Below are positions 19,258-30,365 of a stretch of DNA of 47,511 nt, in pieces (positions within the stretch are counted from its first letter, which is position 1; each line of letters begins with the position of its first letter). Source of the DNA: an uncultured Saprospiraceae bacterium (GTDB taxonomy: Bacteria; Bacteroidota; Bacteroidia; Chitinophagales; Saprospiraceae); the NCBI GenBank assembly GCA_937951615.1, contig CALFBH010000061.1, forward strand, positions 1-47,511, in the 5' to 3' direction. The position numbers were made by a program, and so were the translations under genes. The notes under the pieces were generated by a model, which saw only the letters and a list, made by a program, of their open reading frames with translations, did not search any database and was not told the origin of the DNA.

Positions 19258-19923
19258 TCAAAATTCCTTCATTACATCCCTCACACTATCAAAAATATAA
19301 TCAGGCATCAAATTACCCAAGTCCTGTCTGCCTTGTGTGCCAGTCAATACCATAGCAGTTAGCACACCAGCATTTTTACCTTCTTGAACATCCACCACAG
19401 TATCACCGATTTTCAGGATTTTAGAAGGGACAGTCAGGTTCAATTTTTCCATAGCATCCAAAATCATAGCAGGATGAGGGCGTCCTTCTGGCAATTCATC
19501 TGAACTACCGATATAATCAAAGTCATCCCATATCCAGCCGACTTCTTGTAGAATGCTTCGCATAAAATCTATCGGCAAACCGCTTCCTAATCCGATTTTT
19601 ATATTCTTTTCTTTGGCATAATTAAATACTTCAGCCGCTTCTTCTATTGCTGAAAAAGCATGAACAGACTGATGCAACAAATCCATAAAATCAACATAAA
19701 TTTTATCCGTCAATTTTTCACTTAATCCTGCATTTTGCAATATGTTCTGAATAGCTTCCCGCTTTCGCTTTCCTCTTTGTTGGTTAAGTTGCTCATAATT
19801 TATCTCATGTCCATTATTATAAAACGATTGCTGAAAAGCATCAATAATAAGAGAAGTCCCGCTGCTAGAGTCTTTAATAGTCGTGCCAATGAGATCAAAT
19901 AAAATGAAGTCTATGTTTATCAT
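19258..19923 (-). CDS. Phosphonatase-like HAD-superfamily hydrolase
   Basis: A 221-residue haloacid dehalogenase-fold hydrolase. Motif I is FDLIGTT with nucleophile Asp10; the second acidic residue is replaced by Ile, as in the phosphonatase-like branch, where this position is Ala rather than Asp. A helical cap follows (about 15-85), then GLGSGLP (motif II region, about 101-107), GRPHPAMILDAMEKLNL (motif III region) and KIGDTVVDVQEGKNAG (motif IV). The protein likely hydrolyses a small phosphorylated or phosphonate compound in the cytoplasm. The Lys of true phosphonoacetaldehyde hydrolases is not evident. The start at 19923 avoids an extension that would run into the upstream terminator. Confidence 0.82.
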   Translation of the reverse strand: MINIDFILFDLIGTTIKDSSSGTSLIIDAFQQSFYNNGHEINYEQLNQQRGKRKREAIQNILQNAGLSEKLTDKIYVDFMDLLHQSVHAFSAIEEAAEVFNYAKEKNIKIGLGSGLPIDFMRSILQEVGWIWDDFDYIGSSDELPEGRPHPAMILDAMEKLNLTVPSKILKIGDTVVDVQEGKNAGVLTAMVLTGTQGRQDLGNLMPDYIFDSVRDVMKEF

Positions 19924-19943
19924 TTGAATTTGTATGAAAGTAA

Positions 19944-19975
19944 AAGCGTGAAGCAATCAAAATTACTTCACGCTT
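19944..19975 (-). terminator. Hairpin terminator of the DUF4288 gene (copy 2 of family)
   Basis: Arms AAGCGTGAAG (19944-19953) and CTTCACGCTT (19966-19975), extended by three more pairs after one mismatch. Read on the minus strand the stem is followed by TTTTACTTT, a rho-independent layout, placed between the DUF4288 stop and the HAD start. Confidence 0.8.
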
Positions 19976-19993
19976 CTGAATAACCTGATTTCT

Positions 19994-20326
19994 TTAGGCA
20001 TCCACCGACGCACTTTCCTCAACACACTCATATGAACTAATATCGCTAAAATGTCGAGAGTAAATTTCTACAACATCATCTTCAAAGCTATCGCGGAGTA
20101 TATCATTGACATCTACTACTTTTCTCAGCTTCCATTCTATATCCATTCCATATTTATTTTTAAATGTAGTATGGTTTTCTTTACCGTAAGACTCAGCTTT
20201 TTTCTTAGCTTCTTCTAATGAATTTGCCGAAATTAGTATCGTTGTTTCATCATATAATGGTGTATAATCTTTATGCTCTGATGAGCTTTCTAAAAGCACT
20301 ATCGCTACATAGTTATGTTTTTTCAT
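19994..20326 (-). CDS. DUF4288 domain protein
   Basis: A 110-residue cytosolic protein matching the DUF4288 pattern: a first strand with YVAIVLLES, then PLYDETTILISANSLEEAKKKAESYGKE (about 23-50), an NKYGMDIEWKLRKVVDVNDI strand-helix block (about 57-76) and EIYSRHF near the end. The family is small and of unknown biochemical function; members are found next to both toxin-immunity and ordinary genes. It has its own terminators on both sides, so it is likely a single-gene transcript. Confidence 0.75.
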   Translation of the reverse strand: MKKHNYVAIVLLESSSEHKDYTPLYDETTILISANSLEEAKKKAESYGKENHTTFKNKYGMDIEWKLRKVVDVNDILRDSFEDDVVEIYSRHFSDISSYECVEESASVDA

Positions 20327-20356
20327 TTTAATATTTTTTACAGTTAAATAAAAAAA

Positions 20357-20408
20357 TAAACTGCGGAAATTTTAGCAATTATGTGATAATTGCACCTTCC
20401 GCAGTTTA
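20357..20408 (-). terminator. Rho-independent terminator after the small secreted protein gene
   Basis: Perfect 12-bp arms TAAACTGCGGAA (20357-20368) and TTCCGCAGTTTA (20397-20408) enclosing a second small hairpin (GCAATT...AATTGC, 20375-20393). On the minus strand the stem is followed by a T-rich tract. It separates the gene at 20456 from the DUF4288 gene. Confidence 0.85.
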
Positions 20409-20455
20409 TATAATTACTTCAATATAAAAAGTAACATGAAATCAATAAATATCAG

Positions 20456-20761
20456 TTACTTTTTGAATCTGTTGTCGTTTAATAACTTCCATGCTTTCTT
20501 ATGCTTAGCTGAACTTCCTTTTTTTACGGTATTAATTTTTGAGTCTAAAAACTCCGAAGGAAATTCTGAGTGAATACTTCCTTTACAACATCTTGAAATG
20601 AAAGATTGACAAGTCTCACTCAAATTATACTTAGCAGTACAACTCGCAAAATCAGCGTTTTCAACAACTTCATTTGTGGTAGTATTTGTTTCAACAGTGG
20701 TATATGCTGTAGTTATTACCCCCAACATCAAAACAAAACAAATTAAAAATAAGTTCTTCAT
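20456..20761 (-). CDS. Small secreted Cys-containing protein, unknown
   Basis: A 101-residue protein with signal peptide MKNLFLICFVLMLGVITTA. The mature part has four cysteines (CTAKYNLSETCQSFISRCCKG, with the first Cys about residue 41), enough for two disulfides, and a Lys-rich C-terminus ending NDNRFKK. The spacing does not match a family I recognise. It is flanked by a terminator downstream and a long A/T-rich leader upstream, so it is independently expressed. Confidence 0.65.
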   Translation of the reverse strand: MKNLFLICFVLMLGVITTAYTTVETNTTTNEVVENADFASCTAKYNLSETCQSFISRCCKGSIHSEFPSEFLDSKINTVKKGSSAKHKKAWKLLNDNRFKK

Positions 20762-21097
20762 TGTTATTAAGTTTTTAATTTTTAAAAGATAATTTTTACG
20801 TATTGTATATGTACAAATGTATAAAAATTGATTTAATTGCGCAATTTTTATTATTATTTTAATAAAATATTAACAATTGGTAGATGTTGTAATGGTTTTT
20901 TAAAGTGGTTTAATTTATTGTTTTTCAATGACAAAAAACATCCCGATACGCAACCCAGTACTTCAATACCTTTACGGTAAAATATAAAAAGCGTGAAGCA
21001 ATCAAATAATCACTTCACGCTTCTCAATACACGCCATCTTCAAGTCTGATTAACGATGAATCATTTTGAATTTGTATTTGACGTTTGAATTTGAATT
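20762..21097. other. A/T-rich leader and terminator region
   Basis: A 336-bp gap with no gene. The half nearest the small secreted protein gene is very A/T-rich and should hold its promoter. The half near the TonB receptor gene holds the hairpin terminator at 20989-21022 and low-complexity coding-like text (repeated TTTGAATTTG) just after the receptor stop. Confidence 0.6.
20989..21022 (-). terminator. Hairpin terminator of the TonB receptor gene (copy 3 of family)
   Basis: Arms AAGCGTGAAG (20989-20998) and CTTCACGCTT (21013-21022). On the minus strand it is followed by TTTTTATATTTT. The flank TTCTCAATACACGCCAT is shared with copy 1 (TTCCCAATAAACGCCAT), so the terminators spread as a unit or by duplication. 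Confidence 0.8.
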
Positions 21098-23725
21098 TTA
21101 TAACTTATAAACAGCTCTAAAGTAAACCATACCACCATGATAACCAATCGGTGTACGGCGTGGATAAGGCATACCCTGTGATGCTCTTGTTTCAATTTCG
21201 TCAGGATAAGTATTGAGCAAATTATTTGCACCTAAGATCAAACGCAGCTTATCTGTTGCCGGATAAACAAACTCCAAGTCAAGCAAAACTGCTGGGCTGA
21301 CCACTTCTTGCGTGCCTCTTTCGTCTATCGTACCACCGTAATAATTGGCGCGGACAGAGCTACTAATTGGACCAAAATCATGCGTAACAGAAGCATTCAT
21401 TCTAACCTTTGGTAGATTATTCTCCAGATTAAAAATAGTGCCTTCTGATACAGGATCTTCTCCATTGACTTGATCTTGTCCCAATACTTCAGTCTGATTA
21501 TAATTGAAAGCAAGACTGATATCGGTATCCTTACCTCTCCACGATGTGACGGCATCCAGACCGCTTGTTCTGGTATTCAAAGAATTGGTATAAAAAGCCA
21601 ACTCAGAAAAAAGCGGATTATCAATTGGTAAACTTCTTGACTTAACGATACGATCATCTACAGTTATACTATAAACATCAACCGTAAGCGTGAGGTCATC
21701 CGTGAGGCGAGAAGCCAAACCTATACTGATATTCTCTGAGGTCTCAGGCACAAGTTCTTTGCCCCCAAGACTCACCGCAAGCGGATTGGTCGGACTCACA
21801 GTCCCTTCCTGAACCTGCTCTCCTGTGACCCCATCAAAAGAAGTCGTAATCGTCACAACATTTGCCTGTCCAGGCGTAGGTGCGTGGAAACCTGTAGAAT
21901 ACCCACCTCTTAAAGTCAACCAATCAGCTACTGTATAACGAGCAGCAACTTTAAAGTTGTCGGCAGAGCCAAAGTCTTTAAACTCCTCGTGTCTAAATGC
22001 AGCCTGCACCAAAAGTGCTTCCGTAATGTCGTATTCTATATCCACATAAGATCCCCAGCTACTGCCTTCAAATGTACCTGCGTTGTCCTTGCTTGTACCT
22101 GCAAGTCCGTTTGCACCAATAGCAGGTGCATTATAATATACGTCCAGCGTGTCGCTACTCGCTTCAGGGTTCACCAGATTACCCACTCCTGCCCAAGGGC
22201 CAGCGGCATAAGACTGGTAGTCTCCTTCATACATAGTATAGGCTTCATTTCTTTTTTGAAAACCTACCGCAACATTGACTTTTTCCATAAACTCTTTGGA
22301 TAAATCGACATTTATATTGCGTTCAAATTGCTGTAGATCGCCTGGACGGAAATCTTGCTGTGAAAGCGGTCCCCAGGAAGGATTAAGTGTTCCGTTTAGT
22401 TTATAATTGATTCTATTATGTCCAAATGAAGCACTTACATCGTAATTGACACCAGCACCCAAGTCGCCTTTAATTCCTGTAACAGAACTAAAATCTGTTT
22501 GAAATCCTTCTAAGCGTGGGGTGAAACCCAATGGGAAAACATCGCCCCAACTAAAATTACCCTCTGCTGGATTTTGCGGATTATTTGGAACGGGTGTCAA
22601 GACACCAGTACGATTCGGAGAACGGAAAAAGAAGCTATAATTACCATAAGTATCCGAAAAATTACCAAAGGAATAGAAATCAACATTAGGTGCGATTTCA
22701 ATACCTGCATTCCATATAGAACGGAAGCCGCTACTTTCTGGTCGTCCCCAATTCATCACAGGATCAGGCGCACCTTCTAGGTCGATAGCGGCAGCATGTT
22801 GTGTTCCTCTTTTCAATTCTTCATTAAAAGAATACTCTCCACTAATATTGAAGAATCCTTTTTTAGTCAATGGCATACCGAAGTTCATGGCAACCTTATA
22901 ATCAGTCTCAGCACCATAATTTTTACCATACCACTGTCCGATTTGCACTTGCGCCTCTGCGCCATGATTAGCATCTTTCAAAAGAAAATTAAATACACCT
23001 GCAATGGCATCAGAACCATATTGTGCAGCTGCACCGTCGCGGAGTACTTCCAGATTTTTAATAGCTATACTTGGGATATGTCCAATATCAACAGCATGAG
23101 CTCCTGCATTCATAGCTGCCCCAAAGTGAGCAATCAAGGAAGAACGGTGTCGTCTTTTTGAGTTAACCAGCACCAAAGTCTGATCAGGTGGCAAACCTCT
23201 CAGGGAAGTCGGGCGCACAAAAGCTGCACCATCACCCGTCAATGGCGTAGCGGTATAAGAAGGCACGACATTTTTTAAGTTCTCCGTCAAGTCTCCATTG
23301 CCCTGCTTCTCCAGTACTGCCCCGACAAAATTGTCAATCGGCGCGGCAGAAGAGATGGCAGTCCGTGGTCTTGCCCGCGTACCCGTCACCACGACATCGC
23401 CCAAAAGGACACCTGCTGCCATAGCGAAATTTACTGTGCTTGCCCCGTCGGCACTCACCGTAACCGTTTGTTGCATTTCCTCATAGCCGGCATAACTGGC
23501 CTCTAAGGTATATTCGCCTGGAAGTATATCCATGCTGTAATTTCCATCGAGGTCAGTCACAGTCCCGCGAGCCTCTCCCAGTACTTCGACAGTCGCACCG
23601 ATAAGTGGGCCGTCTTTATCCGAGATATTTCCCGTTATTTTTCCAGATTGCGCGCTCAGAGAGTAGGCACATATCAGAAATAGAAGAGAAGAGAATAATC
23701 TTAATCGTAAAATTGATTTTTTCAT
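21098..23725 (-). CDS. TonB-dependent outer-membrane receptor
   Basis: An 875-residue outer-membrane transporter. Signal peptide to about residue 25 (SLSAQ), a CarboxypepD-regulatory-like domain (about 28-110: GKITGNISDKDGPLIGATVE and GTVTDLDGNYSMDILPGEY), a plug domain (about 112-250, with VVTGTRARPRT, LVLVNSKRRHRSS, EVLRDGAAAQYGSDAIAGVFNF) and a beta-barrel ending in MVYFRAVYKL, a normal barrel-closing strand. No SusD partner lies next to it, so a siderophore, cobalamin or other small ligand is as likely as a glycan. It has its own terminator and is transcribed alone. Confidence 0.93.
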   Translation of the reverse strand: MKKSILRLRLFSSLLFLICAYSLSAQSGKITGNISDKDGPLIGATVEVLGEARGTVTDLDGNYSMDILPGEYTLEASYAGYEEMQQTVTVSADGASTVNFAMAAGVLLGDVVVTGTRARPRTAISSAAPIDNFVGAVLEKQGNGDLTENLKNVVPSYTATPLTGDGAAFVRPTSLRGLPPDQTLVLVNSKRRHRSSLIAHFGAAMNAGAHAVDIGHIPSIAIKNLEVLRDGAAAQYGSDAIAGVFNFLLKDANHGAEAQVQIGQWYGKNYGAETDYKVAMNFGMPLTKKGFFNISGEYSFNEELKRGTQHAAAIDLEGAPDPVMNWGRPESSGFRSIWNAGIEIAPNVDFYSFGNFSDTYGNYSFFFRSPNRTGVLTPVPNNPQNPAEGNFSWGDVFPLGFTPRLEGFQTDFSSVTGIKGDLGAGVNYDVSASFGHNRINYKLNGTLNPSWGPLSQQDFRPGDLQQFERNINVDLSKEFMEKVNVAVGFQKRNEAYTMYEGDYQSYAAGPWAGVGNLVNPEASSDTLDVYYNAPAIGANGLAGTSKDNAGTFEGSSWGSYVDIEYDITEALLVQAAFRHEEFKDFGSADNFKVAARYTVADWLTLRGGYSTGFHAPTPGQANVVTITTSFDGVTGEQVQEGTVSPTNPLAVSLGGKELVPETSENISIGLASRLTDDLTLTVDVYSITVDDRIVKSRSLPIDNPLFSELAFYTNSLNTRTSGLDAVTSWRGKDTDISLAFNYNQTEVLGQDQVNGEDPVSEGTIFNLENNLPKVRMNASVTHDFGPISSSVRANYYGGTIDERGTQEVVSPAVLLDLEFVYPATDKLRLILGANNLLNTYPDEIETRASQGMPYPRRTPIGYHGGMVYFRAVYKL

Positions 23726-23980
23726 AATGTGATTTAAAATTTATAGTTAATAGGTAGTTGGAAAATAGGCTTAAAGATAGATAAATGATTGAAATTCTTA
23801 CGGCATCAAGATTTTTTTATTTATCATAATAATAAAATATGATAGTGTGAATACCCATATTTTGAATCATTTTATTTTGAGATGTATTAAAAATGTCGAA
23901 TTTTGTTTTTGGATTAAAAATCAAAAAAGTAGCTTTGTTAATCGGAGTTTTCCTGATTGATTTTTAATCAAACTTTACAA

Positions 23981-24706
23981 ATGAAACAAAAAATACTTGG
24001 AATCATCGGAGGAATGGGACCACTTGGCGGGATAGATGTCAATAAAAAAATTTACCAAAATACGATGGCTGAAACGGACAAAGAGAACTTGGATATAGTA
24101 CATCTGTCCTTAAGTCAGGACATCCCGGACAGGACAAGTTTTTTATTGGGAAAATCTGCGGATAATCCCGGACTTACAGTCGCAGAAAAGATCAGCCATT
24201 ATCCTTTGGATGTAGTGGGAGTGGCTTGCAATACCTTTCATTCACCCAAGATTTTTGATGTATTTGAAGCCAAATTGAATACACGAACCCGCCCGCCCCA
24301 AATTGTGCATTTGCCAAATGAAGTCGGAAAAGAAGTAGAAAAGAAATTTCCGAATGCCACCATAAATGTACTCTGTACACTGGCCACCTACCAAACGAAG
24401 ATTTATCAAAATGTCTTTAATAAGTCCAATATCACCTTGAAATTTCCTGATGAAAATGGTCGGCAGGCAGTACAGGAAGCAATTTATGAGATTAAAAAAA
24501 CGGGACGTCTTAGGGAAGAGGACAAGCAGCGCATCGCAGCGGCTGTCGCGCGTATGTCGGGCGGAGATGCCATTTTATTAGCTTGTACCGAATTGCCCTG
24601 GGTAGTCGAGCAACTTGATTTTCCAGTTCCTGTGATTGATCCAAATCGTATACTAGCCAGGGCATTGATACACGCTGTCGCGCCGGAACAATTGAGGAGT
24701 GATTGA
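23981..24706 (+). CDS. Aspartate/glutamate racemase family protein
   Basis: A 241-residue PLP-independent racemase family member. GIIGGMGPLGG opens the first half (8-17), the first catalytic-type Cys is in VACNTFH (Cys83) and the second in LLACTELP (Cys202), the usual pair of the two-base mechanism. The substrate residues are not clear, so aspartate, glutamate or a hydantoin/amino acid variant are all possible. ATG at 23981 is chosen over an upstream TTG because the motif begins directly after it. It is transcribed alone and divergent from the TonB receptor. Confidence 0.85.
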   Translation: MKQKILGIIGGMGPLGGIDVNKKIYQNTMAETDKENLDIVHLSLSQDIPDRTSFLLGKSADNPGLTVAEKISHYPLDVVGVACNTFHSPKIFDVFEAKLNTRTRPPQIVHLPNEVGKEVEKKFPNATINVLCTLATYQTKIYQNVFNKSNITLKFPDENGRQAVQEAIYEIKKTGRLREEDKQRIAAAVARMSGGDAILLACTELPWVVEQLDFPVPVIDPNRILARALIHAVAPEQLRSD

Positions 24707-24747
24707 GTAATTATGTTGATATGGCAATAGGACAGGTTTAAAAAAAA

Positions 24748-24813
24748 TTAGCCACGAATACATGAATTATGGACGAATAATAATCCGTGAAAGATTCGTG
24801 CATTTGTGGCTAA
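24748..24813. repeat. Imperfect palindrome, TAGCCACGAAT type
   Basis: Arms TTAGCCACGAATACATGAAT (24748-24767) and ATTCGTGCATTTGTGGCTAA (24794-24813) pair with three mismatches. The motif is a common intergenic repeat in several bacterial phyla. Here it follows the racemase gene and could terminate it. Confidence 0.65.
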
Positions 24814-24836
24814 AATGTACACATCAAAATAAAAAA

Positions 24837-24862
24837 GAGGTGATCCGTTACCGAATCACCTC
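24837..24862 (-). terminator. Rho-independent terminator of katG
   Basis: Arms GAGGTGAT (24837-24844) and ATCACCTC (24855-24862), followed on the minus strand by a T6 run. It lies 28 bp past the katG stop. Confidence 0.85.
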
Positions 24863-24889
24863 TCAAAAAATCTATTTTAAACCTTGCAA

Positions 24890-27208
<2,319 letters not shown>

Positions 27209-27342
27209 CTAAATTTACAATTTGACTTCGACTTGAGTTTAAATGTTTATTGATTTAAATTATGACATTATTGGTAATATTTATAAATTCAATAAAAGAA
27301 AAAGCATTTCATGTCTTCGGGACGTCAAAAAGAAGCATCAAT

Positions 27343-28566
27343 ATGTATAGAGAAGTTGAAGAATCACAGACCTTACTGATTAATACACAGTCTAAAATTT
27401 TAGCTGGTCAAAACAAAAAGGTCATCAAATTGGGCTTTGGTCAATCTCCTTTTTTGCCGCCTAAAGCTGTTTTAGAAACCCTTAAAAAAGCAGTCCATCA
27501 TAAGGAATATTCATCCGTTCAAGGAGATCTAGAACTTCGGGAATTGATGGCAAAATTTCACAAAAGACATAATGGGCTAGAGGTTGAACCAGATAATATA
27601 TTGGTCGCACCAGGTTCAAAAATATTGATTTATAATGTTTTATTAGCTTTTGAAAAAGCAGATGTATTTATTCCTGCTCCAGCCTGGGTATCGTATGGGC
27701 CGCAGGCAAAGCTTGCCGGGCATCATATTATCAAAGTCCCGACTTCTTTTGAGGAGCGATGGAGAGTCAGTGCGAAAACGCTGAATAAGGCAGCCGAATC
27801 CAAGCAACACAAGGCGTCTATATTAATTTTTAACTATCCAGGTAATCCTGATGGACTGACTTATGAGGAGCAGGAACTTATTGAGCTTGCCAAAGCGACA
27901 AAATCATTAGACATGCTGGTGATTGCCGATGAGATTTATGGCTTGCTCGATCATAATTTTTCCCACCTTTCATTTGCCAATTACTATCCAGAAAGAACCA
28001 TAACGACGACAGGGCTGTCAAAATGGTGTGGTGCAGGCGGCTGGCGATTTGGTGCAGCATTTTTGTATAAAAATATTGAACCAGCATTGAAAAAAGCACT
28101 CATTGGAATTGGATCGGAAACTTATTCCTGTGCGCCAACACCCGTTCAGATGGCAGCGAAAACAGCTTATAAAGATTACGAAGAGACGAAAGCTTATCTT
28201 GATTATCAAATTCGTATTTTAAAGCAAATTGGAAATTTCTGTGCGGATCGTTTAGGTGCATCAGGCATTAGGGTACATTCACCACAAGGTGGATTTTATC
28301 TTTTTCCCGATTTCTCTCAGCATAAAGAAAGATTGAATAATCGTGGTATTAAGACCTCCGCTCAGCTTTGTCAGTTATTGCTAAAAGAAACGGGCGTAGC
28401 ACTCTTACCAGCTTCAGCCTTTGGTTTTGAAGATGAATATCTGGCAGCAAGACTGGCTTATGTAGATTTTCAGGAACCAGGTGAAGAACAGGACTTCGAC
28501 TTGAATACCGATTGTCCTAATATTATTGAAGGTATAGAGAAGATTTGTAAATATATTGGAAGATAA
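27343..28566 (+). CDS. Class I/II PLP-dependent aminotransferase
   Basis: A 407-residue fold type I aminotransferase. PLP-binding residues are visible: NYPGNPDG (Asn168), ADEIYG (Asp196), SKWCGAGGWRFG (Lys227 Schiff base, Arg235 phosphate). The amino-donor specificity cannot be told from sequence; the best overall resemblance is to aspartate/aromatic-type enzymes. An upstream in-frame ATG at 27262 would add 27 poorly conserved residues. The stop codon overlaps the start of the next gene (TAATG), so the two are translationally coupled. Confidence 0.85.
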   Translation: MYREVEESQTLLINTQSKILAGQNKKVIKLGFGQSPFLPPKAVLETLKKAVHHKEYSSVQGDLELRELMAKFHKRHNGLEVEPDNILVAPGSKILIYNVLLAFEKADVFIPAPAWVSYGPQAKLAGHHIIKVPTSFEERWRVSAKTLNKAAESKQHKASILIFNYPGNPDGLTYEEQELIELAKATKSLDMLVIADEIYGLLDHNFSHLSFANYYPERTITTTGLSKWCGAGGWRFGAAFLYKNIEPALKKALIGIGSETYSCAPTPVQMAAKTAYKDYEETKAYLDYQIRILKQIGNFCADRLGASGIRVHSPQGGFYLFPDFSQHKERLNNRGIKTSAQLCQLLLKETGVALLPASAFGFEDEYLAARLAYVDFQEPGEEQDFDLNTDCPNIIEGIEKICKYIGR

Positions 28567-29327
28567 TGAATGAATTTGTTTTAAATAAAAGGCTTCAAGC
28601 CAAGCCTATAAAAACCAGAAAAATGGAAGATATATTAGATTACGAAGCCTTCGGAAAAGATGCAGGTGAACTCAAAACCTACAAAAGTTTTGGGAGTAGG
28701 GAAGAAGCAGCCGCATACATCGACTTGCTGAAGGAGCATAACATTCCCTATTCAGCAGAATCGCCGGAGCAGTTATTAGATTCGGTGATTATTGGCGAAG
28801 GTGTATTGCCTAAGGTGATACTCAAAATCTATTCAGGTGACTTTATGCGGGTCAATTCAATCATAGCACAGCAAATTGAGCAATCGGCAGATGATTTGCA
28901 AGCGCATCATTTGAATCAATTGGACAATGAAGAACTGCGGGAAATCTTAGAGAAACCAGATGAATCGTCGGTTGAAGCGGTCATTATTGCCAAATTGATC
29001 TTGAAAAATCGCGGCATTCATATAGATGAAGCGGAAATTAAAAGCCTGCGAGACGAAAGATTGAGAACGCTTAGAAGTGGCAAAACCGCAAGCCAGGGTG
29101 TTTTAGCGATATGTTTCTTGAGCATTGTTTTTGGTGCATTTTTAGGACTGATGTTTCCTGTTGGCGGTATTGGAATGGGCTTTTATTATGCCTTTGATAA
29201 AAGTACTGATCTAGACGGCAATAAATACTATACCTTCGATGCCGCCACCAGAAAAAATGGGCAACTCATCTTATGGATTGGACTTCCTTTGATGCTTATT
29301 TTTATTATGTGGTTTGCGAGTAAATAG
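28566..29327 (+). CDS. Membrane protein of unknown function, DUF2007-like N-terminus
   Basis: A 253-residue protein coupled to the aminotransferase gene. The first half is soluble: a start-proximal segment reading YKSFGSREEAAAYIDLLKEHNIPYSAE resembles the DUF2007 putative signal-transducing domain. The second half has a hydrophobic segment at about 180-203 and another at about 230-250, with a short exposed loop between them. An internal Met at 28623 is an alternative start. Role unknown; co-expression with the aminotransferase suggests a shared condition, not a shared pathway. Confidence 0.6.
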   Translation: MNEFVLNKRLQAKPIKTRKMEDILDYEAFGKDAGELKTYKSFGSREEAAAYIDLLKEHNIPYSAESPEQLLDSVIIGEGVLPKVILKIYSGDFMRVNSIIAQQIEQSADDLQAHHLNQLDNEELREILEKPDESSVEAVIIAKLILKNRGIHIDEAEIKSLRDERLRTLRSGKTASQGVLAICFLSIVFGAFLGLMFPVGGIGMGFYYAFDKSTDLDGNKYYTFDAATRKNGQLILWIGLPLMLIFIMWFASK

Positions 29328-29343
29328 TATTGACCAAAGAAAA

Positions 29344-29472
29344 CGGAATTGACCATTAATTGGTTCAGGGGCTAAAAAATGAATTTTCCATCCGCCTATT
29401 TCGCAAAAGCGGTGGGTTTAAACCCACCGCTTTTGCGAAATAGGCGTGCAAATCAATTAATGGTCAATTCCG
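29344..29472. repeat. Large nested palindrome between two genes
   Basis: Outer 19-bp perfect arms (CGGAATTGACCATTAATTG, 29344-29362, against 29454-29472) enclose an inner perfect 54-bp palindrome (27-bp arms 29393-29419 and 29420-29446, centre TTT/AAA, with CGCAAAAGCGGTGGG inside). The unpaired parts are 30 bases on the left and 7 on the right. This is far more than a terminator needs and is most like a small palindromic mobile element. Confidence 0.85.
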
Positions 29473-29590
29473 AAAGAAAAAAAAGATAGTTTTGACAAAA
29501 AATCAACAATAATACAGATTTTATGTTAGAACCCTTAGACACAGATTATCTACTTCGCTTGAAAGAAGTTGGTGTTTAAACGTAAAACCT

Positions 29591-30247
29591 ATGACACGCT
29601 TCCTCCCATTATTTCCACTCGGCTTGATTGCTTTCCCAGGCGAAGCCCTCAACCTGCATATCTTTGAACCTCGCTATCGGCAGCTCATTCACGAATGTGA
29701 TACGGAAAAAAAGACCTTTGGATTATCTCCTTCGATCAATAAACGATTGTCTGGCTATGGAACAGAAATTGAATTACTAAAGATTGCCAAAACTTATGAA
29801 GATGGACGGATGGACATCAAAACAAAAGGCATTGGTATTTTTAAAATAGAAAAATTCTATCGCACAGCCCCTGATAAACTCTATGCCGCCGCTGATATAA
29901 CAGATATAGCATTCACAACAGTACCCGATACCCTGACCAATATAAGCATTCTAGAACGCATTAAGGAATTATACAGTGTACTTGGCATAGAAAAGAAACT
30001 CCCCGAAGACCCAGCTACATTTTCCACTTATCAATTAGCACACCACGTAGGCTTTTCTGTCGAACAAGAGTTAGAGTTTCTACAAACCCCAGAAGAACGT
30101 GAACGGCAACTCATGATGCTAGACCACCTGGAAAAACTCATCCCCATCGTCCAGCAAACAGAACAACTCCGCGAGCGTGTACAAATGAACGGACACTTCA
30201 AAAACATCATCCCGCCAGACTTCAAAGAAGGAGACTTTTCGCTCTAA
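29591..30247 (+). CDS. LON substrate-binding-domain protein
   Basis: A 218-residue protein consisting of the N-terminal (substrate-binding) domain of Lon proteases without the ATPase or protease domains. FLPLFPLGLIAFPGEALNLHIFEPRYRQLI at 4-33 is the domain opening; a helical C-terminal part follows (about 110-205). Stand-alone LON-N proteins are common and of unknown detailed role, perhaps protein quality control or adaptor function. Convergent with the GWxTD gene downstream, and preceded by the large palindrome. Confidence 0.88.
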   Translation: MTRFLPLFPLGLIAFPGEALNLHIFEPRYRQLIHECDTEKKTFGLSPSINKRLSGYGTEIELLKIAKTYEDGRMDIKTKGIGIFKIEKFYRTAPDKLYAAADITDIAFTTVPDTLTNISILERIKELYSVLGIEKKLPEDPATFSTYQLAHHVGFSVEQELEFLQTPEERERQLMMLDHLEKLIPIVQQTEQLRERVQMNGHFKNIIPPDFKEGDFSL

Positions 30248-30365
30248 AAAGTAAAATTTCCAAAAAACAAATTCCAAATTCCAAATTCCAAAAGCAAAAA
30301 TAATAATAGGGTTCAAAAAAACGCCTCGATGCGCAGCAACTCAACAGGCAGGATGCCTGTTCAAC

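Noticed and set aside
19143-19355. A plus-strand frame across the HAD terminator
   Set aside because: It runs through the hairpin and into the antisense of the HAD gene; nothing supports it.
24837-24862. GTGAT...ATCAC as a third Crp/Fnr site
   Set aside because: Spacing is 10 bases and it is part of the katG terminator stem with a T-run.
29523-29579. An 18-codon ORF before the LON-domain gene
   Set aside because: Too short and without a partner or conservation that I can see.
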